64,000 nt of DNA from Cohnella sp. CFH 77786 (GTDB taxonomy: Bacteria; Bacillota; Bacilli; Paenibacillales; Paenibacillaceae). The notes beneath the pieces are model-generated. The model was not told the origin of the DNA and made no database searches. It saw only the letters and a list, made by a program, of their open reading frames with translations. Each line of letters opens with the position of its first letter. Position 1 is the stretch's first letter. The stretch is from positions 62,001 through 126,000 of the forward strand of contig NZ_WJIB01000001.1 in the NCBI RefSeq assembly GCF_019400745.1, read 5' to 3'. Both the position numbers and the translations under genes were made by a program. Positions 54,457 through 63,918 of this stretch are shown here, piece after piece.

Positions 54457-55944
54457 TCATTTGTTTCGGGACCTTACTTCGCTTACGAGAGCCGGGGTGA
54501 TTTGCTGGAGCGGAAGCACGCGGGAGACGGCGCCGAGTTCCACCGCGGAACGCGGCATCCCGTATACGACGCAAGTTTCCTCCGACTCCGCGATCCGCGT
54601 CTCCGCGCCGTCCTCCTGCAGGGCCTTCATGCCTTTGGCCCCGTCGCTTCCCATGCCCGTCATCAGCACCGCATGGCGCACAAGCCCGCGATGTCCGACC
54701 AGCGATTCGAACAGCACGTCCACGGAAGGCATATGCCCGCTCCGAGGACCTTCCTCCGTAAGCCGGATCCGGTATTTGCCGGAAGCATCTTTGGCGAGCC
54801 TCATCTGTTTCCCGCCCGGTGCGATGTAAGCCGTTCCCGTTTCCACGAGATCGTCGTGCGTCGCTTCGCACACCCGGATGGCGCAGAACGAATTGAGCCG
54901 CTGCGCGAGCGAGTAGGTGAACTTCGGCGGCATATGCTGAACGACCAGCACCGGGGCTTGGAAATCCTCGGGCAATTTCGTGAGCACCTCATGCAAGGCT
55001 CGCGGTCCCCCGGTCGAAGTTCCCACAGCCACGATCTGCGTGAACGAGGACGACTTCCGGCTTGTCGGAGGTGCGACGGGCGGCTCCGCGGCATGCATTC
55101 CTGTTGCTTGCCGGATCGGCGTTCGATTATCCTTGGTAGATGTCGATACCGGATCCGATGCGGGATTCTTGCCTTTCACCGGAGCCGCGGACGAAGCAGA
55201 AGCAGCCGGCTCCGCTTTGCGGCCCTTCGATTCACCGGACTTCGGCAAGTTTGCCGCCGGCTGCGGCTCCTGCGTTTTCGCCGGCTTGGCCCGGGCCGGG
55301 GGAACGGCCGGAGGCATCGTTCTGCGGGCTGTATGTTGCAGCTCGGCTTCTCCGGTCGTCCGATCCCGTTTCGGAGCCGGACGTTCCCGCCCGGCGGACT
55401 CGTCCGGAGGAATCGTCCGTTCCGTATCGGCCGCGGGCGGAACAGGATCGGGCGACTCCGCGGCGGCTGCCGCTTCCGTCGCGGCCTCTTCCCCGCCGGG
55501 TTCCCACTCGGCCGGCAGCGCCCGCCACGACCCGCTGCGGATCGATTCCGCCGCGATGTGAAGCTTCTCGAGCAAGTACTCGCTGACTTCCTCGATAACC
55601 AATTTCACCGACGGATCCGGCTTGCGCACGAAATCGAATGCTCCGTATTGCAGCGCCTTGATCGTATCCCGGGTGCCATTGTCCGTTACCGCGGACAGCA
55701 TAATGACAGGCGTCGGATGCGCCGCCATGATGCGCCGAAGCGCTTCAAGCCCGTGCATCCTCGGCATTTCCATGTCCATCGTGATGATGTCCGGTTTCAA
55801 TTCCATCGCGAGGCGAATCGCTTCTTCCCCGTCGGAGGCCGTACCGGCAACGGCAAAAGCTTCGTCCGAGCCCACGACGTCGCTCAGCACCTTGCGCATG
55901 AACCTGGAATCGTCCACGATCAATACCCGATAGACAGTCATCAT
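54457..55944 (-). CDS. cheB: Chemotaxis methylesterase CheB with a long linker
   Basis: A 495-residue CheB. The receiver domain has the phospho-acceptor Asp57 (TMDMEMP), and the C-terminal methylesterase has Ser310 (GTSTGGP), His337 (VVQHMPP) and Asp434 (GMGSDG). It removes receptor methyl groups. Typical CheB is about 350 residues; here residues 141-300 form a low-complexity Ala/Pro/Glu/Lys linker of about 160 residues. The start is ATG at 55944 with AAGGAG upstream, and a second ATG follows directly. It lies between flhG and cheA as in B. subtilis. Confidence 0.95.
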   Translation of the reverse strand: MMTVYRVLIVDDSRFMRKVLSDVVGSDEAFAVAGTASDGEEAIRLAMELKPDIITMDMEMPRMHGLEALRRIMAAHPTPVIMLSAVTDNGTRDTIKALQYGAFDFVRKPDPSVKLVIEEVSEYLLEKLHIAAESIRSGSWRALPAEWEPGGEEAATEAAAAAESPDPVPPAADTERTIPPDESAGRERPAPKRDRTTGEAELQHTARRTMPPAVPPARAKPAKTQEPQPAANLPKSGESKGRKAEPAASASSAAPVKGKNPASDPVSTSTKDNRTPIRQATGMHAAEPPVAPPTSRKSSSFTQIVAVGTSTGGPRALHEVLTKLPEDFQAPVLVVQHMPPKFTYSLAQRLNSFCAIRVCEATHDDLVETGTAYIAPGGKQMRLAKDASGKYRIRLTEEGPRSGHMPSVDVLFESLVGHRGLVRHAVLMTGMGSDGAKGMKALQEDGAETRIAESEETCVVYGMPRSAVELGAVSRVLPLQQITPALVSEVRSRNK

Positions 55945-55982
55945 CCCCAACTCCTTCCGCCGATGAAATCCGAAACCGAGCG

Positions 55983-56846
55983 TCAACTCCACAACCGTTT
56001 CATGCGTTGAAAAAATCCGGAAATGCCCCGGTCCCGCCGCTTACGTTCTTCCAGCAGGAATCGCGAAGCGATGAGATCGATGCCCCTGGCCGCCGCGCTG
56101 TCCGGGAACGCGGCTGTCAGCGGGATTTGCCTTTTGACCGCCTTCGAAACGTTCGCGTCATCCGGAATGAATCCGAGTACCGGCAGCTCCATGCCCAAAT
56201 ATTTGGCGGCCACTTGCCGGATGTTGTCGGCCGTCTGCCGCCCCTCCCGGTCATCGCCCACGCGGTTGACGACCAATCGGAAAGCGACTTCATTCCCCAT
56301 CGTCTTGACCATTTTCATGAGCGCGTACGCGTCGGTAATGGAGGTCGGCTCCGGCGTCGTGACGACGATCGTCTCTTCCGCCGCCAGGATAAAACGGAGC
56401 GTTTGCTTGGACAAACCCGCTCCCGTGTCGAAGAGCAGAAAGTCGACATGTCCGTTCAGCAAAGCGACTTGTTCGGCGAAATATTCGAGCTCCTCGTCGG
56501 AGAGCCGGACCAGTTCCTGAAATCCCGAGCCCCCCGCGATGAATTGAAGTCCCCCGGGACCGGTCTGGATAATGTCCCAGATCGTCTTCTCCCTTTTCAG
56601 TAGATGGAACAGGTTGTAAGGAGCGGGCGTCCCTAGCAGCACGTCGATGTTGGCCATCCCGATATCCGCGTCGAAGACGAGCACGCTGTGTCCCCGCTTT
56701 TGCAGAGCCATCGCGAAATTCAGGCTGAAATTCGATTTGCCGACACCGCCTTTGCCGCTGGTGACGGTTACGATTCGAGTCGCGGAGCTTCTGGGAAATT
56801 CGCGCGTCTGAACCAGCTGCCGGAGCGCTTCCGCTTGATCATTCAT
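55983..56846 (-). CDS. flhG: MinD-like flagellar number regulator FlhG (YlxH)
   Basis: A 287-residue ParA/MinD-type ATPase. SGKGGVGKSN is the deviant Walker A, with FDADIGMANIDVLLG and LLFDTGAG following. The C-terminal helix (SGFFQRMKRLWS) is amphipathic, as in membrane-targeting MinD ends. With FlhF it controls flagellar number and placement. The ATG overlaps the flhF stop by 8 bases, so translation is coupled. Confidence 0.94.
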   Translation of the reverse strand: MNDQAEALRQLVQTREFPRSSATRIVTVTSGKGGVGKSNFSLNFAMALQKRGHSVLVFDADIGMANIDVLLGTPAPYNLFHLLKREKTIWDIIQTGPGGLQFIAGGSGFQELVRLSDEELEYFAEQVALLNGHVDFLLFDTGAGLSKQTLRFILAAEETIVVTTPEPTSITDAYALMKMVKTMGNEVAFRLVVNRVGDDREGRQTADNIRQVAAKYLGMELPVLGFIPDDANVSKAVKRQIPLTAAFPDSAAARGIDLIASRFLLEERKRRDRGISGFFQRMKRLWS

Positions 56847-58236
56847 GTGCCGGTTCCCCCAGAAGCTTGCGTACCCATTCCTCCGGATCGAAAGCTCGGA
56901 TGTCGTCCGGAACGGTCTGCCCGCAGGTGATGTAGGAAATCGGGAAGGAATACTCGCGTACCAGGTTGACGATAGAACCGTAAGTATCCGTTTCGTCCGC
57001 CTTCGTCAGCAACAATCGTCGGACGCCGTATTTGGCGAACTGAGAGACGATCGCCCTCATGTCCGCGTATTTGTGGGTCAAGCTGAGGACGAGGAAGGTC
57101 TCGGCTTTCTCTCCCGGAGCGAGGAGGCTGTTCACCTCCGACACGAACAGTTCGTTGCGGTAGTTGCGGCCCGCCGTATCCATCAAGATCAAATCGCGGT
57201 CTTCCAGTTTCTTGTAGGACCGGGTCAATTCGCCGGGGGAAAATACCACTTCAAGCGGTACGTTCAGAATGTCGGCGTACGTCCGCAATTGGTCGACCGC
57301 CGAGATTCGGTACGTATCCGCCGTGATGAATCCGACGGACCGGCGGTGCGCGAACGACTGGTCTGCGGCCAGCTTGGCGATGGTCGTCGTTTTGCCTACG
57401 CCGGTCGGTCCGACGAAGCGGACGATCCGGGTGCCGGGACCGATACCGCCGCCGGCGCAGGGGAGCAGCCAGGCGCGAAGCACTTCCCTTGCCGCTTCGC
57501 CGGCCGCGCCGTCATCGGGCGCTTCTTGCCCGCCCAGCCGGTCGCGGACTTCTTCCGCGAACCGTTCGACATGTACCGGCTCGACGCCTTGTTCGGCCAG
57601 TCTCCGGCTCCAGGCGAGCACCGATTCCGGCATGCTTCGGAACGATTGCTGCCTGGCCATCTTCGCCATCATCTCTTTCATCGATCGCAATTCCTGAAGC
57701 AGCGCGTTCGTTTCATCCGGATCCGCAGGTTTGACGGAGACTGCAGGTACGTCCGGGGCTGCCGGCTTCTCTTCGGCGGCTGCGGCAGCTTGCTGCAATT
57801 GGTGCAGAGCTTCGGCAAACGCCTGCGAAGGAGTATCCGCGGCCGGGTTCGCCTCCACGAGGCCGACGGCCGGCGACGCGGCCGTACTGCCGCCGCCCCG
57901 TCGGCCGCCTTGGACATAAAGGTTGCGGACGGCTTGTCCGGGCATCGGAACCCGAGCTTCCAAATTCTCGGCCGGCGGCTGGAGCGGAGGAGCGGCCTTG
58001 CGTTCCGGAAGCGGAGCCTCTCGGACCGGACGGGCGGGCAGCGGACGCGAAGGGGTCCTGCGGGAAGCCTCGTCCACCGCGGCGATCACTTCGACCCGTT
58101 TCTTGCGGAACAAGCCCAGGAAACCGCCCGTGCGGATTTCTTTCGTATTCAGGATCACGGCATCCGAGCCGAGCTCGGTTCGGATCATCTGCACCGCTTC
58201 CGGCAAATCGTCGACCAGATAGCGTTTTACCTTCAT
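56839..58236 (-). CDS. flhF: SRP-type GTPase FlhF
   Basis: A 465-residue FlhF. Residues 1-60 are the N-terminal B domain start (MKVKRYLVDDLPEAVQMI), and 60-180 a Pro/Ala-rich linker. The N and G domains follow, with Walker A GPTGVGKT at 276-283, and DTAGRNY, TKADETDTYG and GQTVPDDI as further G motifs. It recruits early basal-body parts to the correct cell position with FlhG. Its ATG overlaps the flhA stop (ATGA). Confidence 0.95.
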   Translation of the reverse strand: MKVKRYLVDDLPEAVQMIRTELGSDAVILNTKEIRTGGFLGLFRKKRVEVIAAVDEASRRTPSRPLPARPVREAPLPERKAAPPLQPPAENLEARVPMPGQAVRNLYVQGGRRGGGSTAASPAVGLVEANPAADTPSQAFAEALHQLQQAAAAAEEKPAAPDVPAVSVKPADPDETNALLQELRSMKEMMAKMARQQSFRSMPESVLAWSRRLAEQGVEPVHVERFAEEVRDRLGGQEAPDDGAAGEAAREVLRAWLLPCAGGGIGPGTRIVRFVGPTGVGKTTTIAKLAADQSFAHRRSVGFITADTYRISAVDQLRTYADILNVPLEVVFSPGELTRSYKKLEDRDLILMDTAGRNYRNELFVSEVNSLLAPGEKAETFLVLSLTHKYADMRAIVSQFAKYGVRRLLLTKADETDTYGSIVNLVREYSFPISYITCGQTVPDDIRAFDPEEWVRKLLGEPAHE

Positions 58237-60266
58237 GCGTTCACCACCCCAACGCTCTGCACTTCAATGTTTGGCTCCAGTTCGCTGTAGGATAGAACCG
58301 GAATGTCTTGCAAGCTGCGTTCCAGCAGTTGGCGCATGTACATGCGGATCGTCGGAGAAGTCAGGATAATCGGCTGCTGTCCGGTTTGCACGAGGCGGTT
58401 CACTTGTTCCGTCAGCTTCTGGTAGATCGATTGCGAAGACGCGGGGTCCATCGCCAAATAGCTGCCTTGGTCGGATTGCTGAACCGCTTCGGCGATTTTC
58501 TTCTCCACGGCCGGACTGACGGTGATGACCTTGAGCGGTTCGCTCGTCGACGCGTATTGCTGCGTGATTTGACGGGACAGATTCTGCCTCACGTATTCCG
58601 TCAAAATATCGGGATCTTTCGTGAACTTGCCGTAATCCGCCAACGATTCGAAGATGGTCACCAAGTCTCGGATGGAAATCTTCTCTTTCAAGAGCTTGGC
58701 GAGCACCTTCTGGATGTCTCCTACGCCCACGATCGATGGAATCAGTTCCTCTACGAGCGCCGGGTACGTTTCCTTCACGCTGTCGATGAGCGCCTTCGTC
58801 TCTTGGCGACCGATCAGCTCGTGCGCGTATTTCTTGATCACTTCCGTCAGGTGGGTGGCGACGACGGACGGCGGATCCACGACGGTATAACCCGCGAGCT
58901 CGGCCCTTTCCTTCGTCGCTTCGTCGATCCAGAGGGCGGGCAGGCCGAACGCCGGTTCCTGGGTCTCGATACCCGTAACGGAATCGTCCTCGAACCCGGG
59001 ACTCATGGCGAGGTAGTGATGAAGTAATAATTCGCCACGAGCCACCATATTTCCTTTCATTTTGATGACGTATTCGTTCGGTTTTAGTTGAATATTGTCG
59101 CGAATGCGGATGACGGGGACGATAAGTCCCATTTCCAGGGCGCATTGCCGCCGGATCATGATGATGCGGTCGAGCAGATCGCCGCCCTGCTGCGTATCCG
59201 CCAGCGGAATAAGCCCGTATCCGAATTCGAATTCGATCGGATCGACCTGGAGCAGGCTGATGACGCTCTCGGGGCTCCGCACCTCTTCGATCTCCTTCTC
59301 TTCGACCATGAGCTGTTCTTCCTGCTTGCGGCGATCGAGGTTCTTCTGCAGCCGGTAACCGGCGATGGCCAGAATGATCGCATACGGCATCGTCGTGACA
59401 AAGGGGATCGGCGTCGCGATTCCAAGCATCGCGACCGTTCCCGAAACGATATACAGCAAGCGAGGATAGCGGAACAGCTGGCTGGACATGTCATGCGCCA
59501 GGTTCCCTTCGGAGGCGGCCCGGGTGACGATGATGCCGGTCGCGGTACTGATGAGCAGCGCCGGAATTTGGCTGACGAGACCGTCGCCGATGGACAGCAC
59601 GGCATAGGTGCTGAGCGCTTTCATGATGTCGAAGCCGTGAACGGCCATCCCGATGATGATGCCGCCGATGAGGTTGATCAGAACGATGATGATGCTCGCG
59701 ATGGCGTCCCCTTTGACGAACTTGCTCGCGCCGTCCATCGCTCCGTAGAAATCGGCTTCCTTCTCGATTTTCTCGCGGCGCTCGCGGGCTTGCTGCTCGT
59801 TGATCAATCCCGCGTTCAGGTCGGCGTCGATGCTCATCTGCTTGCCGGGCATCGCGTCGAGGGTGAAGCGGGCCGCCACTTCGGCTACCCTCTCCGAACC
59901 TTTGGTGATGACGATGAATTGGACGACGACCAGGATCAGAAACACGACGAAGCCGATGGCCAGCTGGCCTCCGGCGACGAAATTGCCGAACGTTTCGACG
60001 ACGTGTCCGGCATCGGCGTCACGCAAAATCAGCCGGGTCGTCGAAACGTTCAGGGAAAGACGGAAAACGGTCGTCACGAGCAGCAGCGTCGGGAAGATCG
60101 AGAAATGCAGCGCGTCGGTCGTGTTCATCGCGATCAGCAGAATCATCAGCGCCGCCGAGATGTTCAAGACGAGCAAGACGTCCAGCAGCCAGGTCGGGAT
60201 CGGAACGACCATCATCAGGACGACGCCGATAATGCCGATCAGGATGCTCAGGTCCTTGATTTTCAT
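58233..60266 (-). CDS. flhA: Flagellar export gate protein FlhA
   Basis: A 677-residue FlhA. Seven or eight membrane helices lie in residues 1-310, with the family FHIPEP-like region (LNVSTTRLILRDADAGHV). A cytoplasmic export-substrate domain makes up the C-terminal half. It forms the nonameric export gate with FlhB and FliPQR. GGAGGG precedes the ATG. Before it is a 107-base gap holding two copies of a dispersed repeat. The full family length is present. Confidence 0.97.
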   Translation of the reverse strand: MKIKDLSILIGIIGVVLMMVVPIPTWLLDVLLVLNISAALMILLIAMNTTDALHFSIFPTLLLVTTVFRLSLNVSTTRLILRDADAGHVVETFGNFVAGGQLAIGFVVFLILVVVQFIVITKGSERVAEVAARFTLDAMPGKQMSIDADLNAGLINEQQARERREKIEKEADFYGAMDGASKFVKGDAIASIIIVLINLIGGIIIGMAVHGFDIMKALSTYAVLSIGDGLVSQIPALLISTATGIIVTRAASEGNLAHDMSSQLFRYPRLLYIVSGTVAMLGIATPIPFVTTMPYAIILAIAGYRLQKNLDRRKQEEQLMVEEKEIEEVRSPESVISLLQVDPIEFEFGYGLIPLADTQQGGDLLDRIIMIRRQCALEMGLIVPVIRIRDNIQLKPNEYVIKMKGNMVARGELLLHHYLAMSPGFEDDSVTGIETQEPAFGLPALWIDEATKERAELAGYTVVDPPSVVATHLTEVIKKYAHELIGRQETKALIDSVKETYPALVEELIPSIVGVGDIQKVLAKLLKEKISIRDLVTIFESLADYGKFTKDPDILTEYVRQNLSRQITQQYASTSEPLKVITVSPAVEKKIAEAVQQSDQGSYLAMDPASSQSIYQKLTEQVNRLVQTGQQPIILTSPTIRMYMRQLLERSLQDIPVLSYSELEPNIEVQSVGVVNA

Positions 60267-60288
60267 CTTTCGATCCCTCCCTTCATAA

Positions 60289-60371
60289 GGAATTACTCGA
60301 ATATTTCGTGTACCTTGGCGTTTCTGAATCGGATTCTGAGGAATTACTCGAAAATTTCATGTAACTCGGAT
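60289..60371. repeat. Two copies of the TTACTCGA dispersed repeat
   Basis: GGAATTACTCGAATATTTCG (from 60289) and GGAATTACTCGAAAATTTCA (from 60340) are followed by TGTACC and TGTAACTC. They match the core of the four-copy array at 15764-15973, more than 44 kb away. They fill the flhB-flhA spacer inside an operon, so they are transcribed. Confidence 0.85.
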
Positions 60372-60373
60372 GA

Positions 60374-61468
60374 TTACGCTCTTCTGCGCCCTTTGAGGCG
60401 GTATACGTATGCCAGCACCTCCGCGACGGCTTGGAACAAGTCGGCGGGGATCGAATCCCCGACCTCCGAACGTTCGTACAGCGCGCGGGCGAGCGGCTTG
60501 TTTTCCATGATCACGACATCGTGCTTGCGGGCGATTTCGCGGATGCGAAGCGCCAGATAATCCTGGCCTTTGGCCACGACGACGGGGGCTTCCATCTTCG
60601 TCCCGTCGTATTGAAGGGCTACGGCGAAGTGGGTCGGGTTGGTGATGACCACATCGGCCTTCGGCACCTCCTGCATCATGCGCATGAGCGCCATCCGGCG
60701 CTGCTTTTCCTTGATCTTGCCTTTGATGAGCGGATCGCCTTCCGCGTTCTTATGCTCGTCCTTGATGTCCTGCTTGCTCATTTTCAAGCTTTTTTCGTAC
60801 TCGAATTTCGAGTACAGATAATCGCCGATGGACAATACGAACAAAATGACCGCGACGATCAGACCCAACTGGAGAATGAGGTCCGCCGTAAACGAGAAGA
60901 TGCCTTCGACCGGGACGTGAGCGAGTCCAAGAAACTGCTTCTTCTTCGACCACAACACCCAGTAAACGACCAAACCGATGACCGTCAGCTTTAACGCGCT
61001 TTTCAGAAACTCGATCAAAGAGCGCATCTTGAAGAGGTTTTTCGCTCCGGTAAGCGGATTAAGCTTCGACAGGCTCATCTTCAGCGGCTCCGTCGTGAAC
61101 AGCCAGCCAATTTGCACGTACGTGGCGGCAAACGCGATCACGACGACGATGATCAGAATCGGGGACAGAAGGATCAACGTTTGCAGTGCGTAATGGAAGA
61201 ACAACGCCAGGACGTTCTGATCCGTGATGTCCATGTTCAACCGATGGAGAAAAATGTCCCCGAACAACTGCAGTGTCCGGTCCCGGAAAAACGGACCCAG
61301 CATCATAAAGCAGGCCAACACGCCGACCAGGATCAAGGAGTGGGGAATCTCGACGCTTTTGGCGACTTGCCCTTTGTTCCGGGCTTCCTGTCTTTTTTTC
61401 GGAGTCGCCTTTTCCGTTTTTTCGCCGGCGAACAGCTGCAAATCGAGCTTGTAGCGAAATTGCGGCAT
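60374..61468 (-). CDS. flhB: Flagellar export switch protein FlhB
   Basis: A 364-residue FlhB with four membrane helices (within 38-215) and a cytoplasmic C-terminal domain. The self-cleavage motif NPTH is at 277-280, allowing the switch from rod/hook to filament substrates. GEKTEKATPKKRQEAR near residue 15 is typical. GGGAGG precedes the ATG. It lies between fliR and flhA. Its stop is 3 bases from a repeat block. Confidence 0.97.
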   Translation of the reverse strand: MPQFRYKLDLQLFAGEKTEKATPKKRQEARNKGQVAKSVEIPHSLILVGVLACFMMLGPFFRDRTLQLFGDIFLHRLNMDITDQNVLALFFHYALQTLILLSPILIIVVVIAFAATYVQIGWLFTTEPLKMSLSKLNPLTGAKNLFKMRSLIEFLKSALKLTVIGLVVYWVLWSKKKQFLGLAHVPVEGIFSFTADLILQLGLIVAVILFVLSIGDYLYSKFEYEKSLKMSKQDIKDEHKNAEGDPLIKGKIKEKQRRMALMRMMQEVPKADVVITNPTHFAVALQYDGTKMEAPVVVAKGQDYLALRIREIARKHDVVIMENKPLARALYERSEVGDSIPADLFQAVAEVLAYVYRLKGRRRA

Positions 61469-61495
61469 GCGTCCGCCTCCCTTCCGGTCGATCGG

Positions 61496-62293
61496 TTACG
61501 CCGGGGTATTTTTCAGAATCGTGAACAGCTGGTGCAGCGATCGAAACATGTAATCGAACACCATTTGGAACAAGGCGCTGAAACCGGGCAGCAGCACGAT
61601 CAGCAACGCGAGGCCGACCAGGATTTTCACCGGGATCCCGATCACGAAGACGTTGTATTGGGGAGCCGTCCTCGCAAGCAGCCCGAGCCCCACGTCCGTC
61701 AGCAGCATCGCCACCACGATCGGCGCCGAGATTTGCAGGGCGACCATGAACGTGTCCGCGAACGTTCGGACCAGAAAGTCGGACAGTCCTCCGTCCGCGA
61801 TCTTGCTATAAAGCGCGTTGTCGAGCGGCAGCCATTGATAGCTGTCCATGATCGCCGCAAGCAAGTAATGGTGCCCGTTCATGGTTAAGAATACGAGAAT
61901 CGTAAGCATGTACTTGAGATTTCCGAGCATCGGCGCGGAGACGCCGGTCAGCGGATCGACGATGTTGGAGATGCCGAAACCGATCTGCAAATCCATGATC
62001 GCCCCGGACGTCTGGACCGCCGCGAAAAACAAGTACGAGACGTATCCGATCAGGAGGCCCGCGAGCACTTCCCGGAACACGGCCAGCAAGTAGGTCGCGT
62101 CCGCGGTGACCTTGGTGTCGAATCCGACGGTCAGGAAGACGATCACCGACACGAAGAAAGCCAGGCCGATTTTGAGCGTTTTCGGCACATTGCGCGTCGA
62201 GAAGACGGGCGCGACCGCAAAAAACGCGCTGATTCGACATAAAACAAGCAGAAAGGCAGGAAACACCTTCATGATCACATCGGTTGTCAACAT
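61496..62293 (-). CDS. fliR: Flagellar export protein FliR
   Basis: A 265-residue integral membrane protein with six to seven helices and the family LCRISAFFAVAPVFSTRNVP start. It is part of the FliPQR export channel. The ATG at 62293 has only a weak AGGA site, 6 bases after the fliQ stop, so translation is probably coupled to fliQ. The gap to flhB is 27 bases. Confidence 0.96.
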   Translation of the reverse strand: MLTTDVIMKVFPAFLLVLCRISAFFAVAPVFSTRNVPKTLKIGLAFFVSVIVFLTVGFDTKVTADATYLLAVFREVLAGLLIGYVSYLFFAAVQTSGAIMDLQIGFGISNIVDPLTGVSAPMLGNLKYMLTILVFLTMNGHHYLLAAIMDSYQWLPLDNALYSKIADGGLSDFLVRTFADTFMVALQISAPIVVAMLLTDVGLGLLARTAPQYNVFVIGIPVKILVGLALLIVLLPGFSALFQMVFDYMFRSLHQLFTILKNTPA

Positions 62294-62299
62294 GAGGCG

Positions 62300-62569
62300 T
62301 TATCCTATGTACTGGGCTAAATTGCCCAAGATGTGGCTCGTGAAATCGATCATGATCGTGAGAATCCAGGGACCGAATACGAGAATCGCCACGAACACGG
62401 CTACGATTTTAGGAACGAACGCCAGCGTCTGTTCCTGGATCTGCGTCGTGGCCTGAAAGATGCTGACGATCAGGCCGACGATCAATCCCAGGCCCAGCAT
62501 CGGCGCACTGACCTTCAGCACCGTATAGAGCGCTTGGCCTGCAAGGCCGATAACGAATTCGGAACTCAT
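62300..62569 (-). CDS. fliQ: Flagellar export protein FliQ
   Basis: An 89-residue protein with two membrane helices and the FQATTQIQEQTLAFVPK signature between them. It is the small subunit of the FliPQR channel. GGGAGG lies 5 bases before the ATG. Its size and place between fliP and fliR are standard. Confidence 0.97.
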   Translation of the reverse strand: MSSEFVIGLAGQALYTVLKVSAPMLGLGLIVGLIVSIFQATTQIQEQTLAFVPKIVAVFVAILVFGPWILTIMIDFTSHILGNLAQYIG

Positions 62570-62602
62570 GTGAACCTCCCGCTTGACTCTGTCGCCGGCA
62601 TT

Positions 62603-63355
62603 CTACGCATGGAAGCTGGTGAGCAGCGACCTGACGACCAGATACCAACCGTCGACCAACACGAACAGCAAAATTTTGAACGGCAGCGAGATCATGACCG
62701 GCGGCAGCATCATCATGCCCATCGCCATCAGCGTACTCGCGACGACCATGTCGATGACGAGAAACGGGATGAAAATCATAAAGCCCATCTGGAAAGCCGT
62801 TTTCAGTTCGCTCAGCGCGTAGGACGGAATGAGGACGGTAATCGGGATATCCTGGAACGTCTTCGGCTTTTCCGTTTTCGTATAGTTCAGGAAAAGCAGG
62901 AGATCTTTCTCTCTCGTGTGCTTGTACATGAACTCTTTCATCGGAACGGAAGCTTTCTGCAGCGCTTCGGTTTGCGTGATCTCGTTTTTCAGGTAGGGCT
63001 GAAGGGCATCCTTGTTCACTTGGGACAAAGTCGGAGACATGATGAACAAGGTCAGAAACAGGGCCAAGCCGATCAAAACCTGGTTCGGAGGCATCTGCTG
63101 CGTGCCGAGCGACGTCCGGACGAAGCCGAGCACGATGACGATCCGGGTAAAGCTCGTCATCAGGACGAGGATCGCAGGCGCCAGGCTGAGCACCGTGATC
63201 AGAAGCAGCAGCGACAACGCCGATGCTCCGACCGGCTCCTTGCCGTTGCCCAGCGTAATGTCGACGATGGGACTGTCCGCAGCGAAAACGGAACCTCCGA
63301 AGCCGAACATAAGCGATAACAGAATGATGAAGCTGATGAGCGATTTCTTTTTCAT
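62603..63355 (-). CDS. fliP: Flagellar export protein FliP
   Basis: A 250-residue protein with a cleavable-looking signal peptide (about 1-25, ending SVFAAD) and then four membrane helices. RIVIVLGFVRTSLGTQQMPP and the C-terminal FKILLFVLVDGW are diagnostic. It builds the core of the export channel. The ATG overlaps the fliO stop (ATGA). Confidence 0.97.
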   Translation of the reverse strand: MKKKSLISFIILLSLMFGFGGSVFAADSPIVDITLGNGKEPVGASALSLLLLITVLSLAPAILVLMTSFTRIVIVLGFVRTSLGTQQMPPNQVLIGLALFLTLFIMSPTLSQVNKDALQPYLKNEITQTEALQKASVPMKEFMYKHTREKDLLLFLNYTKTEKPKTFQDIPITVLIPSYALSELKTAFQMGFMIFIPFLVIDMVVASTLMAMGMMMLPPVMISLPFKILLFVLVDGWYLVVRSLLTSFHA

Positions 63356-63897
63356 GGGTGGCCCGACCGATCTTCGTTAGGTTTCTCTTCGAGCAGCCGT
63401 TCGGCGCGCTGGCGTCTCTCGGCGAGCTCTCGCAACCGGTTTTCGAGCGTCTTCTCGAAGCTCTCGCGGGCATCCGCGTCCGCGTTTGCCTTGCCGCCCT
63501 CGGGGGATGGGAATTTCCGGGTCCAGCTTCTCAGCCATTCGGGCAACGGGCTTGCGGACGATTCCGCCGCCGAGTCGTGCTCCGCCAGCAACGATGCCAC
63601 CGTCTCGGGATCGGTGATCGATTCGAGCAGCGTAACGTCCTCGCCGACGCCCAGCACGTAAATCCGGCCGTTCCATTCCACGATCTGCATCGATTTGTTC
63701 GTCCCCAGCGGGAACCCGCCGAGCGAACGGAGCGAGCGGTTCGTTCCCCAGCCGCGGTTACGCTTGGCGAGAAAGCGGAGCAGCAGGATGATCAGTCCGA
63801 CGATGACGGCCAGGACGAACAGGATCCAGAGCAGATCCCAGACGGAGCCGGCCGGACCGTTGTCCGCAAATCCGCCCGCGTAATAAAAACCTTTCAT
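63352..63897 (-). CDS. fliO: Flagellar biosynthesis protein FliO (FliZ)
   Basis: A 181-residue protein with one strong membrane helix (about 20-42), then a conserved cytoplasmic part (SLGGFPLGTNKSMQIVEWNG and VLLGVGED-like), and a charged helical tail. FliO helps FliP assemble into the export channel; in B. subtilis the gene is called fliZ. The ATG at 63897 has GGGAG about 13 bases upstream, so the start is moderately supported. It lies between cheY and fliP. Confidence 0.9.
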   Translation of the reverse strand: MKGFYYAGGFADNGPAGSVWDLLWILFVLAVIVGLIILLLRFLAKRNRGWGTNRSLRSLGGFPLGTNKSMQIVEWNGRIYVLGVGEDVTLLESITDPETVASLLAEHDSAAESSASPLPEWLRSWTRKFPSPEGGKANADADARESFEKTLENRLRELAERRQRAERLLEEKPNEDRSGHP

Positions 63898-63918
63898 GGC
63901 CGCTTGTTCGCTCCCGAC

